Assembly (NCBI RefSeq): GCF_012910905.1
Contig: NZ_WTVN01000013.1
Location: 1 to 64,000 of the forward strand
Reading direction: 5' to 3'
Length of the DNA stretch: 64,000 bases
Source: Aromatoleum toluvorans
GTDB taxonomy: Bacteria > Pseudomonadota > Gammaproteobacteria > Burkholderiales > Rhodocyclaceae
The notes under the pieces are model-generated. The model saw nothing but the letters and a program-made list of their open reading frames with translations. It searched no databases and was not told where the DNA came from. The position numbers and the translations under genes were made by a program. Positions 26,649 through 38,038 of the stretch are shown here, piece by piece. Numbering within the stretch: the first letter of the stretch is position 1; each line of letters starts with the position of its first letter.

Positions 26649-27717
26649 CTCGCAGCTCGACCACCCGGCCGTAGTCGGCTGGGACATCGGCGGCGCCCAC
26701 GTCAAGGCGAGCCTCGTCGTCGATGGCCGCGTGCACGACGTGGCGCAGTGGGCGGCCCCCCTGTGGCAGGGACTGGCGCACCTCGACGCGGCCATCGACG
26801 CCGCGATCGAGCGCTGGCCCGGCTTCGGGCAGGCACGCCACGCCGTGACGATGACCGCGGAGATGACCGACCTTTTTCCCGACCGCGAGGCGGGCGTGCA
26901 TGCGCTCGTCCTGCGGCTCGCGCAGCGTCTCGGCGAGGCGACGCGCTTTTTCGCCGGACGCGCCGGCTGGGCGGGCGCGGTGGACGGGCCGGCACGCTGG
27001 CGCGACGTCGCCTCGGCGAACTGGCTCGCGACCGCGTTCCAGGTCGCCGCCCGCCATCCCGAGGCCCTGCTCGTCGACATCGGCAGCACGACGACCGACC
27101 TGATCCCGATCCGCGGCGGCGCCCCTGCCCCGCACGGCCGCAGCGACGCCGAACGGCTCGCGAGCGGCGAGCTCGTCTATGTCGGGGTCGTGCGCACCCC
27201 GCTATGCGCGCTGGCGCGCCGGATGTCGTTCGGTAGCGAGCGCTACAACGTGATGAACGAGTTCTTCGCCACGACCGCCGACGTGTTCCGCCTCACCGGC
27301 GAGCTCGACCCCGAGCACGACCAGCATCCCGCCGCCGACGGCGGCGACAAGAGCCTGGCGGCGAGCTGCCGCCGCATCGCGCGCATGATCGGCATGGACG
27401 CGCGCGACGCCGACGTCGCGGCCTGGGTAGCGCTCGCCGAGCGCTGGCGCGCCGCGATGCTCGTCGAGATCACCGCCAATCTCGCGCGCGTGGCGGCGCA
27501 GGCGGGGCTGCCGCCGGACGCGCCGATCGTCGGCGCCGGCTGCGGCCTGTTCCTCGCGCGCGAGCTCTCACGCCACGGCAGCCACCCGTTCCTCGCCTTC
27601 CATTCCGTCGCCGGCCTGGATGCCGCCGCCACCGACCCCGTCCATCGGTGGGCGGACACCTGCGCGCCGAGCGTCGCCGTCGCCCTCCTCCTCGACCGGA
27701 GTTCATCATGTGGGTAA
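26635..27717 (+). CDS. mfnF: H4MPT-linked C1 pathway protein, MfnF family
   Basis: A 360-residue protein of the ASKHA-like family long annotated as an H4MPT-linked C1 transfer pathway protein. The archaeal member MfnF joins the activated furan to gamma-glutamyltyramine. Nucleotide-binding-type segments are VVGWDIGGAHVKASLV at the N-terminus, LLVDIGSTTTDLIPIRGG near 150 and PIVGAGCGLFLARE near 300. It lies between mfnD and mfnE with overlaps on both sides, matching a methylofuran operon. Assignment rests on family recognition and context. Confidence 0.85.
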   Translation: MARTDSQLDHPAVVGWDIGGAHVKASLVVDGRVHDVAQWAAPLWQGLAHLDAAIDAAIERWPGFGQARHAVTMTAEMTDLFPDREAGVHALVLRLAQRLGEATRFFAGRAGWAGAVDGPARWRDVASANWLATAFQVAARHPEALLVDIGSTTTDLIPIRGGAPAPHGRSDAERLASGELVYVGVVRTPLCALARRMSFGSERYNVMNEFFATTADVFRLTGELDPEHDQHPAADGGDKSLAASCRRIARMIGMDARDADVAAWVALAERWRAAMLVEITANLARVAAQAGLPPDAPIVGAGCGLFLARELSRHGSHPFLAFHSVAGLDAAATDPVHRWADTCAPSVAVALLLDRSSSCG

Positions 27718-28310
27718 TCAAGATCGGCGGCAGCCTGGCCAAGGATCCCTTGCTGGTCGACTGGCTCGAGCACCTGCACGACCTCGGCGGCGGGCGGGTC
27801 GTCATCGTCCCCGGCGGCGGCCCGTACGCGGACGGCGCACGGCTCGCGCAGGCCGAGTGGCATCTCGACGACGTCGTCGCGCACAACATGGCGATCCTCG
27901 CGATGGGCCAGTTCGCGTTCATGCTGCAGGGGTTGTGCCCCGGCCTCGTGCTCGCGGCCGACGAGCGCGAGCTCGAGCGCACCGTCCATAGCGGGCGCGT
28001 CGCCCTGTGGATGCCGCTGCAGCTCCTGCGCCGCCAGGCCGACGAGCTGACGAGCTGGGACGTGACCGCCGACAGCCTCGCGCTGTGGCTCGCAAACCGG
28101 CTCAACGCCGAGCGCGCGATCCTCGTCAAATCCTGCCCGATCGCGGTGACGACGCCGGCGCCCGACGACTGGGGCACGCTCGCGGACGAAGGCATCGTCG
28201 ACCGGCGCTTTCCGGCATTCGCCGCAGAGGCGGCCTATCCCATCCACCTGCTGGAGCGCACCGGGATCGCGCGGCTCAAGGAGTTGCTGCTCGCCCCGAC
28301 CGTAGCGTGA
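27708..28310 (+). CDS. mfnE: amino-acid-kinase-fold protein, MfnE-like
   Basis: A 200-residue kinase of the amino acid kinase family: IKIGGSLAKDPLL at the start, VVIVPGGGPYADGAR near 37, and a short C-terminal half. In archaea MfnE phosphorylates aminomethylfuran phosphate to the diphosphate used by MfnF. The protein is shorter than glutamate or aspartate kinases and has no regulatory domain. ATG 27708 lies inside the last codons of mfnF, so the pair is coupled. It ends the plus-strand mfnDFE operon. Confidence 0.8.
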   Translation: MWVIKIGGSLAKDPLLVDWLEHLHDLGGGRVVIVPGGGPYADGARLAQAEWHLDDVVAHNMAILAMGQFAFMLQGLCPGLVLAADERELERTVHSGRVALWMPLQLLRRQADELTSWDVTADSLALWLANRLNAERAILVKSCPIAVTTPAPDDWGTLADEGIVDRRFPAFAAEAAYPIHLLERTGIARLKELLLAPTVA

Positions 28311-28356
28311 GCCCCCGCGGTCCGGCGTGGCGAAGCGGCCCTCAGCGCGGGGCCGT

Positions 28357-29283
28357 TCAGCGCGCTCCCCGCATCGTTGCGAATGCCGCGCCGATCCGGG
28401 CATGGGCGCTGACGACCAGGATGCCCAGCAGCACGAGCGCCGTCCCCGCGACGAATCGTGGTTCGAGCGTCTCGCCCAGCAGCACAGCCCCGAGCGCGAC
28501 CCCGAACACCGGGGTCAGGAACGAGAACACCCCCAGGCGCGACGCGAGGTAGGTGCGCAGCAGCCAGAACCACGCGAGAAAGCTCGCGAACGACACGATG
28601 AGCGACTGGAATGCGAGGCTCGCGACGGCGCGCGGCGTGGCGACGAACGCGTTCTGGTCGGTGGCGAATGCACCCGCGAGCAACAACACCGCGGCGCCAA
28701 TCAGCTGGTACAGCAGCGTCTGCGCCGCAGGCGCGGTCGACAGGCGCGACATGCGGATCGTCACCGTCGTCGCGCCCATCGCGAGTCCGCCGAGCAGCGC
28801 GAGCAGGTCGCCCCAGAGCGACAGCGGACGCACGGCGGCCTCGGCATCGCCCTTCCCGAGGAAGGTCACGGCGACGCCGCCGAAAGCGAGCGCAATGCCC
28901 AGCCATTGCAGCCGCGACAGCCGCTCGGTGGGCACTTTCCAGTGCAGGCCCAGCGCCGCGAAGATCGGCGCGGTATAGAGCAGCACGACCGTGTGGCCGG
29001 CGCTCGTCAGGAGCAGCGCCTGGCCGACGAAGAGGTATTCGAGGGCGAACAGCAGGCCCGCGACCATCCCCGGCCGCCACGTATCCCAGGCCAGCCGCTC
29101 CCGCCGCCAGAACAGGACGCCCCCGACGAGCACCGCCGCGATACCGGAGCGAAGGCCGATCTGCAGCACGGGGGCGATGTCATTGGCGACCGCCTTCAGC
29201 ACCACCTGCTGCATACCCCACACGAGGCACAGCAAGGTCATCAGGCCGGCGGCGCGCGTATCGAGGGCGAGGCGGGGGTCCAT
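28357..29283 (-). CDS. EamA/DMT-family exporter
   Basis: Inner-membrane protein of 308 residues with about ten hydrophobic segments arranged as two EamA repeats (AGLMTLLCLVWGMQQVVLKA at the start of the first; SLWGDLLALLGGLAMGATTV at the start of the second). Members export amino acids, nucleobases or other small metabolites; the substrate cannot be read from sequence. It is divergent from the AraC-type regulator at 29404, which is probably its regulator. No link to C1 metabolism is visible. Confidence 0.88.
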   Translation of the reverse strand: MDPRLALDTRAAGLMTLLCLVWGMQQVVLKAVANDIAPVLQIGLRSGIAAVLVGGVLFWRRERLAWDTWRPGMVAGLLFALEYLFVGQALLLTSAGHTVVLLYTAPIFAALGLHWKVPTERLSRLQWLGIALAFGGVAVTFLGKGDAEAAVRPLSLWGDLLALLGGLAMGATTVTIRMSRLSTAPAAQTLLYQLIGAAVLLLAGAFATDQNAFVATPRAVASLAFQSLIVSFASFLAWFWLLRTYLASRLGVFSFLTPVFGVALGAVLLGETLEPRFVAGTALVLLGILVVSAHARIGAAFATMRGAR

Positions 29284-29334
29284 CGGAGATCTCCAGCGAA
29301 TCGGGTGATGGCTGAAGTGTGAAGATGGCGGTAT

Positions 29335-29349
29335 TGACTGATATAGTCA
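29335..29349. promoter_or_regulatory. small palindrome in the exporter/AraC intergenic region
   Basis: TGACT-GATAT-AGTCA, an exact five-base dyad in a 120-base divergent gap, A/T-rich compared with the surroundings. It may be the operator of the adjacent AraC-type protein. Confidence 0.35.
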
Positions 29350-29403
29350 GAATCCGTCAATCGCTAGCACCGATCCGCCAATCCCGCACCGCCTCGCAAA
29401 AAC

Positions 29404-30192
29404 ATGAAGCACTCCCGCCACATGCGCCGCATGGAACCGCAGGGCGAGCAGCTGCCCGCGCCGATCCACTTCCGCGCCACGGCCCTGCCCGCGAACACCC
29501 TCTTCCCGATGCACAAGCATGCCGGTGGCGAATTCGTGTATTCGTTCAGGGGAGTGATGGAAATCCAGGTCGAACGCGAACATTTCCTCGCCCCGCCCCA
29601 GTACGGCGTGTGGCTGCCGCCCGGCGTCGCCCACGTCGGCCTCAACCGCAACGAGGCGGGATACTGCTCGCTGTACGTCGCCGCGCCGCTGTGCGATCGC
29701 CTGCCCCGTAGCCCCTGCGCGCTCGCCGTCAGCCCGCTCATCGTCGCGCTCCTCGACCACCTGCGCCTGCAGGCGCCGGACGCGCTTCGCGATGCCGAAA
29801 ACACCCGCCTCCTGCAGGTGCTCGTCGACCAGCTCGCACACGCCCCCTGCGCCGGCAGCTACCTCCCCTCCTCGTCCGATCCGGCGCTCGGCGCCGTGCT
29901 CCGGTTCCTCGACACCCATCCCGACGACAACCGCACGATGGCCGAGCTCGCGCGGCTCGCCAACAGCACCGAGCGCACGCTGTTGCGCCGCGCCCAGCGC
30001 GACCTCGGCATGCCCCTCTCGGAATGGCGCCAGCGCCTGCGCATCCTCAAGGCCATGCCGCTCCTCGCCGCCGGGCGCACCGTCGAAGCCGTCGCGCTCG
30101 AACTCGGCTACGCCAGCGCCTCGGCCTTCATCACGATGTTCCGTCGCCTGATGCAGCAGACGCCGGCGGAGTTCCGCAAGGAACGGGGGTAA
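29404..30192 (+). CDS. AraC-family transcriptional regulator with cupin domain
   Basis: A 262-residue regulator. An N-terminal cupin-like sensor (FPMHKHAGGEFVYSFRG, then VWLPPGVAHVGLN) spans about residues 15-110. A C-terminal AraC double helix-turn-helix spans about 160-262 (MAELARLANSTERTLLRRAQ; AVALELGYASASAFITMFRR). This subgroup often represses or activates an adjacent DMT exporter, matching the divergent EamA gene. Confidence 0.9.
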   Translation: MKHSRHMRRMEPQGEQLPAPIHFRATALPANTLFPMHKHAGGEFVYSFRGVMEIQVEREHFLAPPQYGVWLPPGVAHVGLNRNEAGYCSLYVAAPLCDRLPRSPCALAVSPLIVALLDHLRLQAPDALRDAENTRLLQVLVDQLAHAPCAGSYLPSSSDPALGAVLRFLDTHPDDNRTMAELARLANSTERTLLRRAQRDLGMPLSEWRQRLRILKAMPLLAAGRTVEAVALELGYASASAFITMFRRLMQQTPAEFRKERG

Positions 30193-30246
30193 GAGCCGTC
30201 ATTCGCGAGGGATCGCGCAGGCTCGTGGATGATTCCATTGAAGTTG

Positions 30247-30252
30247 TATAAT
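30247..30252 (+). promoter_or_regulatory. candidate -10 box for the amino-acid ABC operon
   Basis: TATAAT, a perfect Pribnow hexamer 68 bases before the lipoprotein start codon; the -35 region (CGTGGA, 17 bases upstream) is weak. A seven-base hairpin (30266-30272 with 30287-30293) follows in the predicted leader. Confidence 0.5.
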
Positions 30253-30319
30253 CCGCGGTTTTTGGCTTCCCGCTGCTCCTGTCATACGGGAAGTTCATGA
30301 TCTTCAGGAAGAACTGTCC

Positions 30320-31123
30320 ATGAACGCTCCCCGCACCCTGCTCGTCGCCGCACTCCTGTCCTCTTTCATGCTCACCGCCTGCGGCAAGAAGGAAGCGCCG
30401 TCGGCCGCCGCCGCCCCGGCGCCGACGCCGGCCGCCCCGACGAAGATCGTCGTCGGCCTTGACGACAATTTCCCGCCGATGGGCTTCCGCGACGAGAAGG
30501 GCGCGCTCGTGGGCTTCGACATCGACCTCGCCCGCGAAGCCGCGAAGCGTCTCGGCGCCGAAGTCGAGTTCAAGCCGATCGACTGGAACGCCAAGGAAGC
30601 CGAACTCTCCGGCCAGCGCGTCGACGTGCTGTGGAACGGCCTGACGATCACCGAGCCGCGCAAGGAGAAGATCGCGTTCACGACGCCCTACCTGGAGAAC
30701 CGCCAGATCGTCGTCGTCACCGCCGCGTCGCCGATCAAGGCCAAGGCCGACCTGGCCGGCAAGGTCGTCGGCGTGCAGGAAGGCAGCAGCGCGGTCGAGG
30801 CCGTCGAGAAGGATGCGGCCGCGAAGTCGCTGAAAGAGCTGAAGAAGTTCGGCGACAACGTGACCGCGCTGATGGACCTCTCCGCCGGCCGCCTCGACGC
30901 GCTGGTCGTCGATGAAGTGGTCGGCCGCTACTACACGACGAAGAAGCCGGGCGAGTATGCCGTGCTCGACGAGCACTTCGGCACCGAGGAATACGGCGTC
31001 GGCGTGCGCAAGGACGACACGGCGCTGCTCGGCAAGCTGCAGCAGGCGATGGACGACATGAAGAAGGATGGTGCCGCCGCCCGCATCTCGACGCAGTGGT
31101 TCGGCAAGGACATCGTCAAGTAA
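30320..31123 (+). CDS. amino-acid ABC transporter, substrate-binding lipoprotein
   Basis: A 267-residue polar-amino-acid-type binding protein. A lipobox LTACG places the lipidated cysteine at residue 21, followed by a low-complexity Ala/Pro linker to about residue 40. The family core begins KIVVGLDDNFPPMGFRDEKG and includes GKVVGVQEGSSAVEAV. It is the first gene of a three-gene operon with a permease and an ATPase. The likely substrate is a polar amino acid such as cystine or glutamine, not decidable here. The ribosome site is CAGGAAG. Confidence 0.92.
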   Translation: MNAPRTLLVAALLSSFMLTACGKKEAPSAAAAPAPTPAAPTKIVVGLDDNFPPMGFRDEKGALVGFDIDLAREAAKRLGAEVEFKPIDWNAKEAELSGQRVDVLWNGLTITEPRKEKIAFTTPYLENRQIVVVTAASPIKAKADLAGKVVGVQEGSSAVEAVEKDAAAKSLKELKKFGDNVTALMDLSAGRLDALVVDEVVGRYYTTKKPGEYAVLDEHFGTEEYGVGVRKDDTALLGKLQQAMDDMKKDGAAARISTQWFGKDIVK

Positions 31124-31204
31124 GCGTCGAATAAGCGTCCAGTAAATCCCCTGCTGGCCACCGTCGGCGGCGGCGCGCTCGCCTGCCGCTGACCGGACCG
31201 TTCC

Positions 31205-31858
31205 ATGGAATACATCCTCAACATCCTCGGCCCGTTGCTCGAGGGTACCGTCGTCACGCTGCAGGTCTTCGCCGCGACGCTGGTGCTGGCCGTGCCGCTC
31301 GGGCTGGCGCTGGCGCTGGTCCGCGTGTCGCGCTTCCGCACGGCGAGCACGGCGGTGAGCGGCTACATCTGGCTGATGCGCGGCACGCCGCTGATGCTGC
31401 AGATGCTGTTCATCTACTTCGCGCTGCCCTTCGTGCCCTACGTCGGCATCCGCCTGCCCGATTTCCCGGCCGCGATCGTCGCCTTCGTGCTCAATTACGC
31501 GGCCTACTTCGCCGAGATCTTCCGCGCCGGCATCCAGTCGATCGGGCGTGGCCAGTACGAAGCGGGCCAGGTGCTCGGTCTGAGCCGTGCGCAGACGATG
31601 CGCCGCATCGTGCTGCCGCAGATGATCAAGCGCATCCTGCCGCCGATGAGCAACGAGACGATCACGCTGGTCAAGGACACCTCGCTGATCTACGTCCTGG
31701 CCATGAACGACCTGCTGCGCGCCGCACGCGGCATCGTCCAGCGCGATTTCACGACCATGCCCTTCGTCGTCGCCGCTGCCTTCTACCTGGCGATGACGCT
31801 GGTCCTGACCTGGGGCTTCCTGCGTCTCGAGAAGAAATATGCCGTCTACGACGAATGA
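31205..31858 (+). CDS. amino-acid ABC transporter permease
   Basis: A 217-residue HisM/GlnP-type inner-membrane permease with about five transmembrane helices. It carries the amino-acid permease signature [20 protein letters not shown] and the EAA loop ([20 protein letters not shown]). It follows the binding protein by 81 bases and overlaps the ATPase gene by 20. Confidence 0.93.
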   Translation: MEYILNILGPLLEGTVVTLQVFAATLVLAVPLGLALALVRVSRFRTASTAVSGYIWLMRGTPLMLQMLFIYFALPFVPYVGIRLPDFPAAIVAFVLNYAAYFAEIFRAGIQSIGRGQYEAGQVLGLSRAQTMRRIVLPQMIKRILPPMSNETITLVKDTSLIYVLAMNDLLRAARGIVQRDFTTMPFVVAAAFYLAMTLVLTWGFLRLEKKYAVYDE

Positions 31859-32615
31859 GCCGATGATCGTCGCCCGCGACCTGCACAAGCGCTTCGGCGA
31901 CCACGAAGTGCTGCGCGGCGTGTCGCTCACCGTCGGCAAGGGCGAAGTGGTGGCGGTGATCGGCCCCTCGGGTTCGGGCAAGAGCACGCTGCTGCGGTGC
32001 CTCAATCACCTGGAGACGATCGACCGCGGCGAGGTGGTCATCGAAGGCGACACGCTGGTCGCCACCGACGCCGCCGGCCACTGCCGCTACGTGCCGGAAG
32101 CCGAGGCGCGCCGCATCTGCCGCCGCATGGGCATGGTCTTCCAGCACTTCAACCTGTTCCCGCACCTGACCGTGCTGCAGAACCTGATCGAGGCGCCGAT
32201 AACCGTCAAGGGCCTGGCGCGCGATGCGATCGTGCCGGTCGCCGACGAGCTGCTGCGCAAGGTGGGCCTCTTCGACAAGCGCGACAGCTACCCGTCGCGC
32301 CTCTCCGGCGGCCAGAAGCAGCGCGTCGCCATTGCCCGCGCGCTGGCCATGGCGCCGGACATCATGCTCTTCGACGAACCCACCTCGGCGCTCGACCCGG
32401 AACTCACCGGCGAGGTGCTGCGCAGCATGCGCGAGCTGGCCGAGGAACACATGACCATGCTGGTCGTCACGCACGAGATGGCGTTCGCCCGCGACGTGTC
32501 GACGCGGGTCATCTTCATGGACGGCGGCGACATCGTCGAGGCCGGCGAACCGGCCGCGCTGTTCGGCAACCCGTCTCACCCGCGCACCCGCGCGTTCCTG
32601 CAGCGCCTGTCCTGA
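31839..32615 (+). CDS. amino-acid ABC transporter ATP-binding protein
   Basis: A 258-residue ATPase. Walker A is GPSGSGKST near residue 46, the signature is [15 protein letters not shown], and Walker B is [14 protein letters not shown], all of the GlnQ/HisP type. ATG 31839 overlaps the permease end; ATG 31863 ([12 protein letters not shown]) would begin exactly at the domain and is also possible. Transcription converges on mfnB, leaving 14 bases between the two stop codons and no separate terminator. Confidence 0.93.
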   Translation: MPSTTNEPMIVARDLHKRFGDHEVLRGVSLTVGKGEVVAVIGPSGSGKSTLLRCLNHLETIDRGEVVIEGDTLVATDAAGHCRYVPEAEARRICRRMGMVFQHFNLFPHLTVLQNLIEAPITVKGLARDAIVPVADELLRKVGLFDKRDSYPSRLSGGQKQRVAIARALAMAPDIMLFDEPTSALDPELTGEVLRSMRELAEEHMTMLVVTHEMAFARDVSTRVIFMDGGDIVEAGEPAALFGNPSHPRTRAFLQRLS

Positions 32616-32629
32616 ACCGCACGGCCCTG

Positions 32630-33376
32630 TCAGAACAACGACGGGGCAATCCGGCGAGCGCCCTCGTCAATGCAGGGTGAATGGCGGGCGGACAGGCGAT
32701 GCAGCGCCCGGCGCACCGACCGCAGTGCATCGGGATCGAGCACGCCGGTACGCGGGCCGTGGCACAGCGCCCCGCGAAAACCCGCGAAGTCCGGCGCCAG
32801 CAACGCGAGGCGGGGCAGATGGTGCTCGCGCAGCGCCCCCGACAGCCCGACGAGCTTTCCCGCGCCGCGCACGCGTTCGACGAACGCGGCAAGCGCGGCC
32901 TCGCTCACGCAGTCGAACAGGCTCCCCGCCCGCTTGTCCTCGGTGTCGGCCATCAGCGCGGGAAACGGCAGCTCGCAGGCGGCTTCGACGAGGGCCGGGT
33001 CGAGCCCGCGGTCGGCAATGAACACCGGCACGACCGCCCACGGCGAGTCCGCGAGCCGCGCGAGGAGCGCGCGCTGCGCCCGCGTGTCGCCGCCGGCGAC
33101 GCCGACCTTGACGTAATCGACGCCGCACGCGCCGACCGCATCCACGCGCGCGTCGATCTCGTCGGCCGCGTCGGCCGGGTGGTCGCCGATGGTCGCGCTC
33201 AGCGGCAGCGCAGGATGCGCGTCGCGCAGCGCGGCGACGATCTCGCGGATGCGCGCGGGCGGCAGGCCGCCGAGCGCGCCGTCACTCGGTTCCTTGAGGT
33301 CGATGAAATCGGCGCCTCCCGACGCGGCGGCGAGCGCCTCGCCGCGGTCGCGCACGCTTGCGAGGAGGCGGATCAT
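32630..33376 (-). CDS. mfnB: (5-formylfuran-3-yl)methyl phosphate synthase, MfnB
   Basis: TIM-barrel enzyme of the DUF556 family that forms the furan ring of methanofuran/methylofuran from two glyceraldehyde 3-phosphates. The 248-residue protein has the highly characteristic LLASVRDRGEALAAASGGAD and FIDLKEPSDGALGGLP, with the Schiff-base lysine in the latter (about residue 28). LMADTEDKRAGSLFDC follows near 155. Its start overlaps the DUF447 stop (ATGA, 33373-33376). This gene is separated by 5 kb from mfnDFE but completes the methylofuran set. Confidence 0.93.
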   Translation of the reverse strand: MIRLLASVRDRGEALAAASGGADFIDLKEPSDGALGGLPPARIREIVAALRDAHPALPLSATIGDHPADAADEIDARVDAVGACGVDYVKVGVAGGDTRAQRALLARLADSPWAVVPVFIADRGLDPALVEAACELPFPALMADTEDKRAGSLFDCVSEAALAAFVERVRGAGKLVGLSGALREHHLPRLALLAPDFAGFRGALCHGPRTGVLDPDALRSVRRALHRLSARHSPCIDEGARRIAPSLF

Positions 33377-33942
33377 GCCGCGGCCCGGTCCGCGCCACGG
33401 TGCGCGGCGACCGCCTCGGTGAGCCACCCCCACGCCTCGCGCTCGGCCGGCCCGGCCGTCTTGTCGATCGCGATCTGCAGATAGGCCATCTCGCTGTCGA
33501 CCTTCTCGGCCGGCAGCATGCGCAGCCGGCTCACGAGCACGGCCCCTTCGACGACGGCCGCCTGGGCGCGGTTGAAGCCGGGGAACGGCGCGTGCGTGCG
33601 TTCGCACACGCGGGAGAAATGCAGCACCGGCCGCTGCGGGTCCTCGTCGCAGGCGTCGAGCCGGAGTTCGACGTGCGCCAGCGCACCGGCGAGGCGGTGC
33701 CCGGCGATGCGCTCGGCGGGCAGCGTCGGCCACTCGCGTCGGCCCGTGACGCAGCCGGCGAACACGCGCACGTCGGTCGTGAGGTTCATCACCGCGACGC
33801 CGCTCGCGAGGATGTTGTCGAGCGTCGCCGACGGCCGGAACGGCATCAGCACGACCTGGTCGCCGGCGTAGCGCGCGCCCATCGGCGCGCAGTGCGGGCG
33901 CCCGCCGGCATCGACGGTGGTGACGATGGTCTCGAAGATCAT
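33373..33942 (-). CDS. DUF447 family protein
   Basis: A 189-residue protein of the DUF447 family, found in methanogens and in H4MPT-using bacteria. It has a split-barrel flavin-reductase-like look: ETIVTTVDAGGRPHCAPMGA at the start, VLMPFRPSATLDNILASG, and a conserved VCERTHAPFPGFNRA segment. Its reaction is not established. It is coupled by four-base overlaps to the dihydropteroate-synthase-like gene upstream and mfnB downstream, which ties it to C1-cofactor synthesis. Confidence 0.85.
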   Translation of the reverse strand: MIFETIVTTVDAGGRPHCAPMGARYAGDQVVLMPFRPSATLDNILASGVAVMNLTTDVRVFAGCVTGRREWPTLPAERIAGHRLAGALAHVELRLDACDEDPQRPVLHFSRVCERTHAPFPGFNRAQAAVVEGAVLVSRLRMLPAEKVDSEMAYLQIAIDKTAGPAEREAWGWLTEAVAAHRGADRAAA

Positions 33943-35375
33943 GGGTGCGGTGCGACCTCGGGCGCGTGATTCGATCGGGATTGGGATTGGGTGGCGGGTA
34001 CCTGCTTCGTCGGCCCCGGCGCGCACTGGTGCAGGAGGTCGTCCGCACGGCGCTCGGTCGCGCAGCCCCAGTCGAGCGGCTGGTCCTGCACGTAGCGCTT
34101 GCCGAGCGACCACGCGATCTCGGCCCGCGCGAGCTCCACGCCGAGGTAGAACGCGTGGCCGGTGTCGCCGTCGAGCTTGAGCCGCGGATAGAGCGCGAAC
34201 GGATCGGTATCCACGTGGTGGCCGTCGCGGTTGTAGATGTGCAGGCCGCGCTCGGAGACCTGCACGCGGAAGCTCGGGTCGCGGATCGCGGCGGCGGTGG
34301 CGGCTATCTCTTCGGGCGTGTCCGGGAACGGACGCTTCGCGTGCACCGTCATCAGCGCATCGGTCATTCCCTTGGGCAGCGAGCTGCTCTCGCGCGCCTC
34401 GTACATCACGCGCCGGGCGACGTCGGCCTCGCGCACCGCGCGGCGCGCATGCGAGCTGACCTGAGTCGTCAGCACCGCGCCGGCGCGCAGTTCGGCGGCG
34501 ATGCCGAAGAGGATCGCGTTGATGCCGCTGGTGTCGGCCTCGGTGAGTTCGGTGACGTTGCCGATGCCCATCATGATCGCGACGTCGGGGAAGCGCTCGC
34601 GCAGCCGCTGGTAGCGGCACAGCGAACCGAGCAGCCCGAACGGGATCGGGTCGAGGATCGCGTCGGCAAGGAAGGCCCGCCCCCGGCGCGCGAGCGTCTC
34701 GATCGCCACGTACAGCGAGGCCTCGTCGCCCGGTTCGCGCGGGATCAGCACCGGCGTGGCGGCGACCTCGTCGGCGACCCACAGCGTGTCGGCGGTCAGG
34801 CTCAGCAGGTAGTCCGCGCCGGCCCGTCCGCCGCGCAGCAGCTCGTCGCTGTCCTGCGAATCGACGCTGACGCGGAAGCCTTCCGCCTTCAGTGCGCCGA
34901 CCGCGTCTTCGAGTTGCGGGAAGGGAGTCGCCGGCAGGCAGCCGAGGTCGATGACGTTCGCGCCGTCCGCGGCGAAGCGCCGCGCGCGCTCGACGATCGC
35001 CGCGACGTCCAGGCGGGGCGCGTCGACGATCTCCGCGAAGATGTCGATATCGTAGGTATCGAGGCGCCCCGCGGAGGGGCTGCGATTGAAGTACTGCGGA
35101 ATGTCCTTGAGCTCGTCGGGCCCGCGTTCGACCGGCACGCCGTAGTGGGCCGACAGCGCGTCGAGATCGCCGCGGCAGCGCCCCGGCACGAGCACGCGGT
35201 TGGCGGCGACCGGCGCCGGGACGCGCCGGCGGATCATGTCGGCCGTCATCAGGCCGGCGACCTGCAGGCCGATCTCGCGCACTTCCCACGTGAAGGGCGC
35301 GGGTGCCATGCCGGTGAGCACGCGTTCGAGGGCGGGCTGCGCAAGGCGTCCCGTGAGCAGGACAATGTGTTCCAT
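33939..35375 (-). CDS. dihydropteroate-synthase-like protein of the H4MPT pathway
   Basis: A 478-residue protein with an N-terminal domain (about 1-130, DUF6513-like, LLTGRLAQPALERVLTGM) and a pterin-binding TIM barrel (about 135-400). ANVIDLGCLPATPFPQLE and VSVDSQDSDELLRGGRAG parallel the DGGESTRP and SVDT motifs of folate DHPS. It probably couples the pterin alcohol to the ribosylated aminobenzene in H4MPT synthesis; this is inferred from family and context. The last 25 residues are polar and variable. The stop overlaps the DUF447 start, and dmrB lies 31 bases upstream. Confidence 0.87.
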   Translation of the reverse strand: MEHIVLLTGRLAQPALERVLTGMAPAPFTWEVREIGLQVAGLMTADMIRRRVPAPVAANRVLVPGRCRGDLDALSAHYGVPVERGPDELKDIPQYFNRSPSAGRLDTYDIDIFAEIVDAPRLDVAAIVERARRFAADGANVIDLGCLPATPFPQLEDAVGALKAEGFRVSVDSQDSDELLRGGRAGADYLLSLTADTLWVADEVAATPVLIPREPGDEASLYVAIETLARRGRAFLADAILDPIPFGLLGSLCRYQRLRERFPDVAIMMGIGNVTELTEADTSGINAILFGIAAELRAGAVLTTQVSSHARRAVREADVARRVMYEARESSSLPKGMTDALMTVHAKRPFPDTPEEIAATAAAIRDPSFRVQVSERGLHIYNRDGHHVDTDPFALYPRLKLDGDTGHAFYLGVELARAEIAWSLGKRYVQDQPLDWGCATERRADDLLHQCAPGPTKQVPATQSQSRSNHAPEVAPHP

Positions 35376-35406
35376 CAGGCCTCCCGCCGGGCTCGTGGGG
35401 GCAGAT

Positions 35407-35994
35407 TCATTTCAGCGAAAGCTCCGCAAGACGTGCATTCAGGGCCTGCTCCAGCGTGGCGACCGATTCGACGACCCGGCAGTGGTCGATGCGGCGCAGC
35501 CGCTCCACGTTCTCGAGGTCGATGTTGCGCGGACGCAGCTCCACCCACTCGCGCGGGCTCTTCGTGACCACCACCGGTTCGGTGTCACACGCAAATACGA
35601 TGCCGGGGATGCCGAGCTTGCCCGCCTGCGCGAACATGTTCGTCGGCAAGGTATCGGAGATGCCGACGGCGCATTTCGCGACGGTGTTGCTGGTGGCCGG
35701 CGCGATCACGACGGTGTGATAGACGTCGTCGTACAGCATGCCGACGGGCACCGAGCTCGCGCTCTTGTCGCGGAACACGCGGAAGCGCTCCTTCATCGCG
35801 TCGATGCGGTGGCCGTACAGGGGCAGCACCTCCTCCGCCGCGGCCGACAGGAAGAAATCGACGTTCGGCAGGCGGAACGCGAGCTCCAGCGCTTCGTCGA
35901 GGTAATGTCCCGACCCGGTCAGCGCCCACGCCCAGCGGTCGCGCTGCGCGGCATCGCCCGCGGTGCCGCCGGTGGGGACATGCTCCTCCGGCAC
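35407..35994 (-). CDS. dmrB: dihydromethanopterin reductase (acceptor), flavoprotein
   Basis: FMN flavoprotein of the Pfam flavoprotein fold (UbiX/Dfp-like), 195 residues, which reduces dihydromethanopterin to H4MPT, the last step of cofactor synthesis. A Burkholderia homologue forms a 24-subunit cage. Features are WAWALTGSGHYLDEALEL near the start, VVIAPATSNTVAKCAVGISD near 100 and NMFAQAGKLGIPGIVFACD. The start is uncertain: GTG 35994 gives MPEEHVPTGG before the core, while the frame is open to 36120. It lies 28 bases after the sigma-54 activator stop. Confidence 0.88.
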   Translation of the reverse strand: MPEEHVPTGGTAGDAAQRDRWAWALTGSGHYLDEALELAFRLPNVDFFLSAAAEEVLPLYGHRIDAMKERFRVFRDKSASSVPVGMLYDDVYHTVVIAPATSNTVAKCAVGISDTLPTNMFAQAGKLGIPGIVFACDTEPVVVTKSPREWVELRPRNIDLENVERLRRIDHCRVVESVATLEQALNARLAELSLK

Positions 35995-36022
35995 ATGCGG
36001 CGGAGCAGCCCCCGGAACATCC

Positions 36023-38038
<2,016 letters not shown>

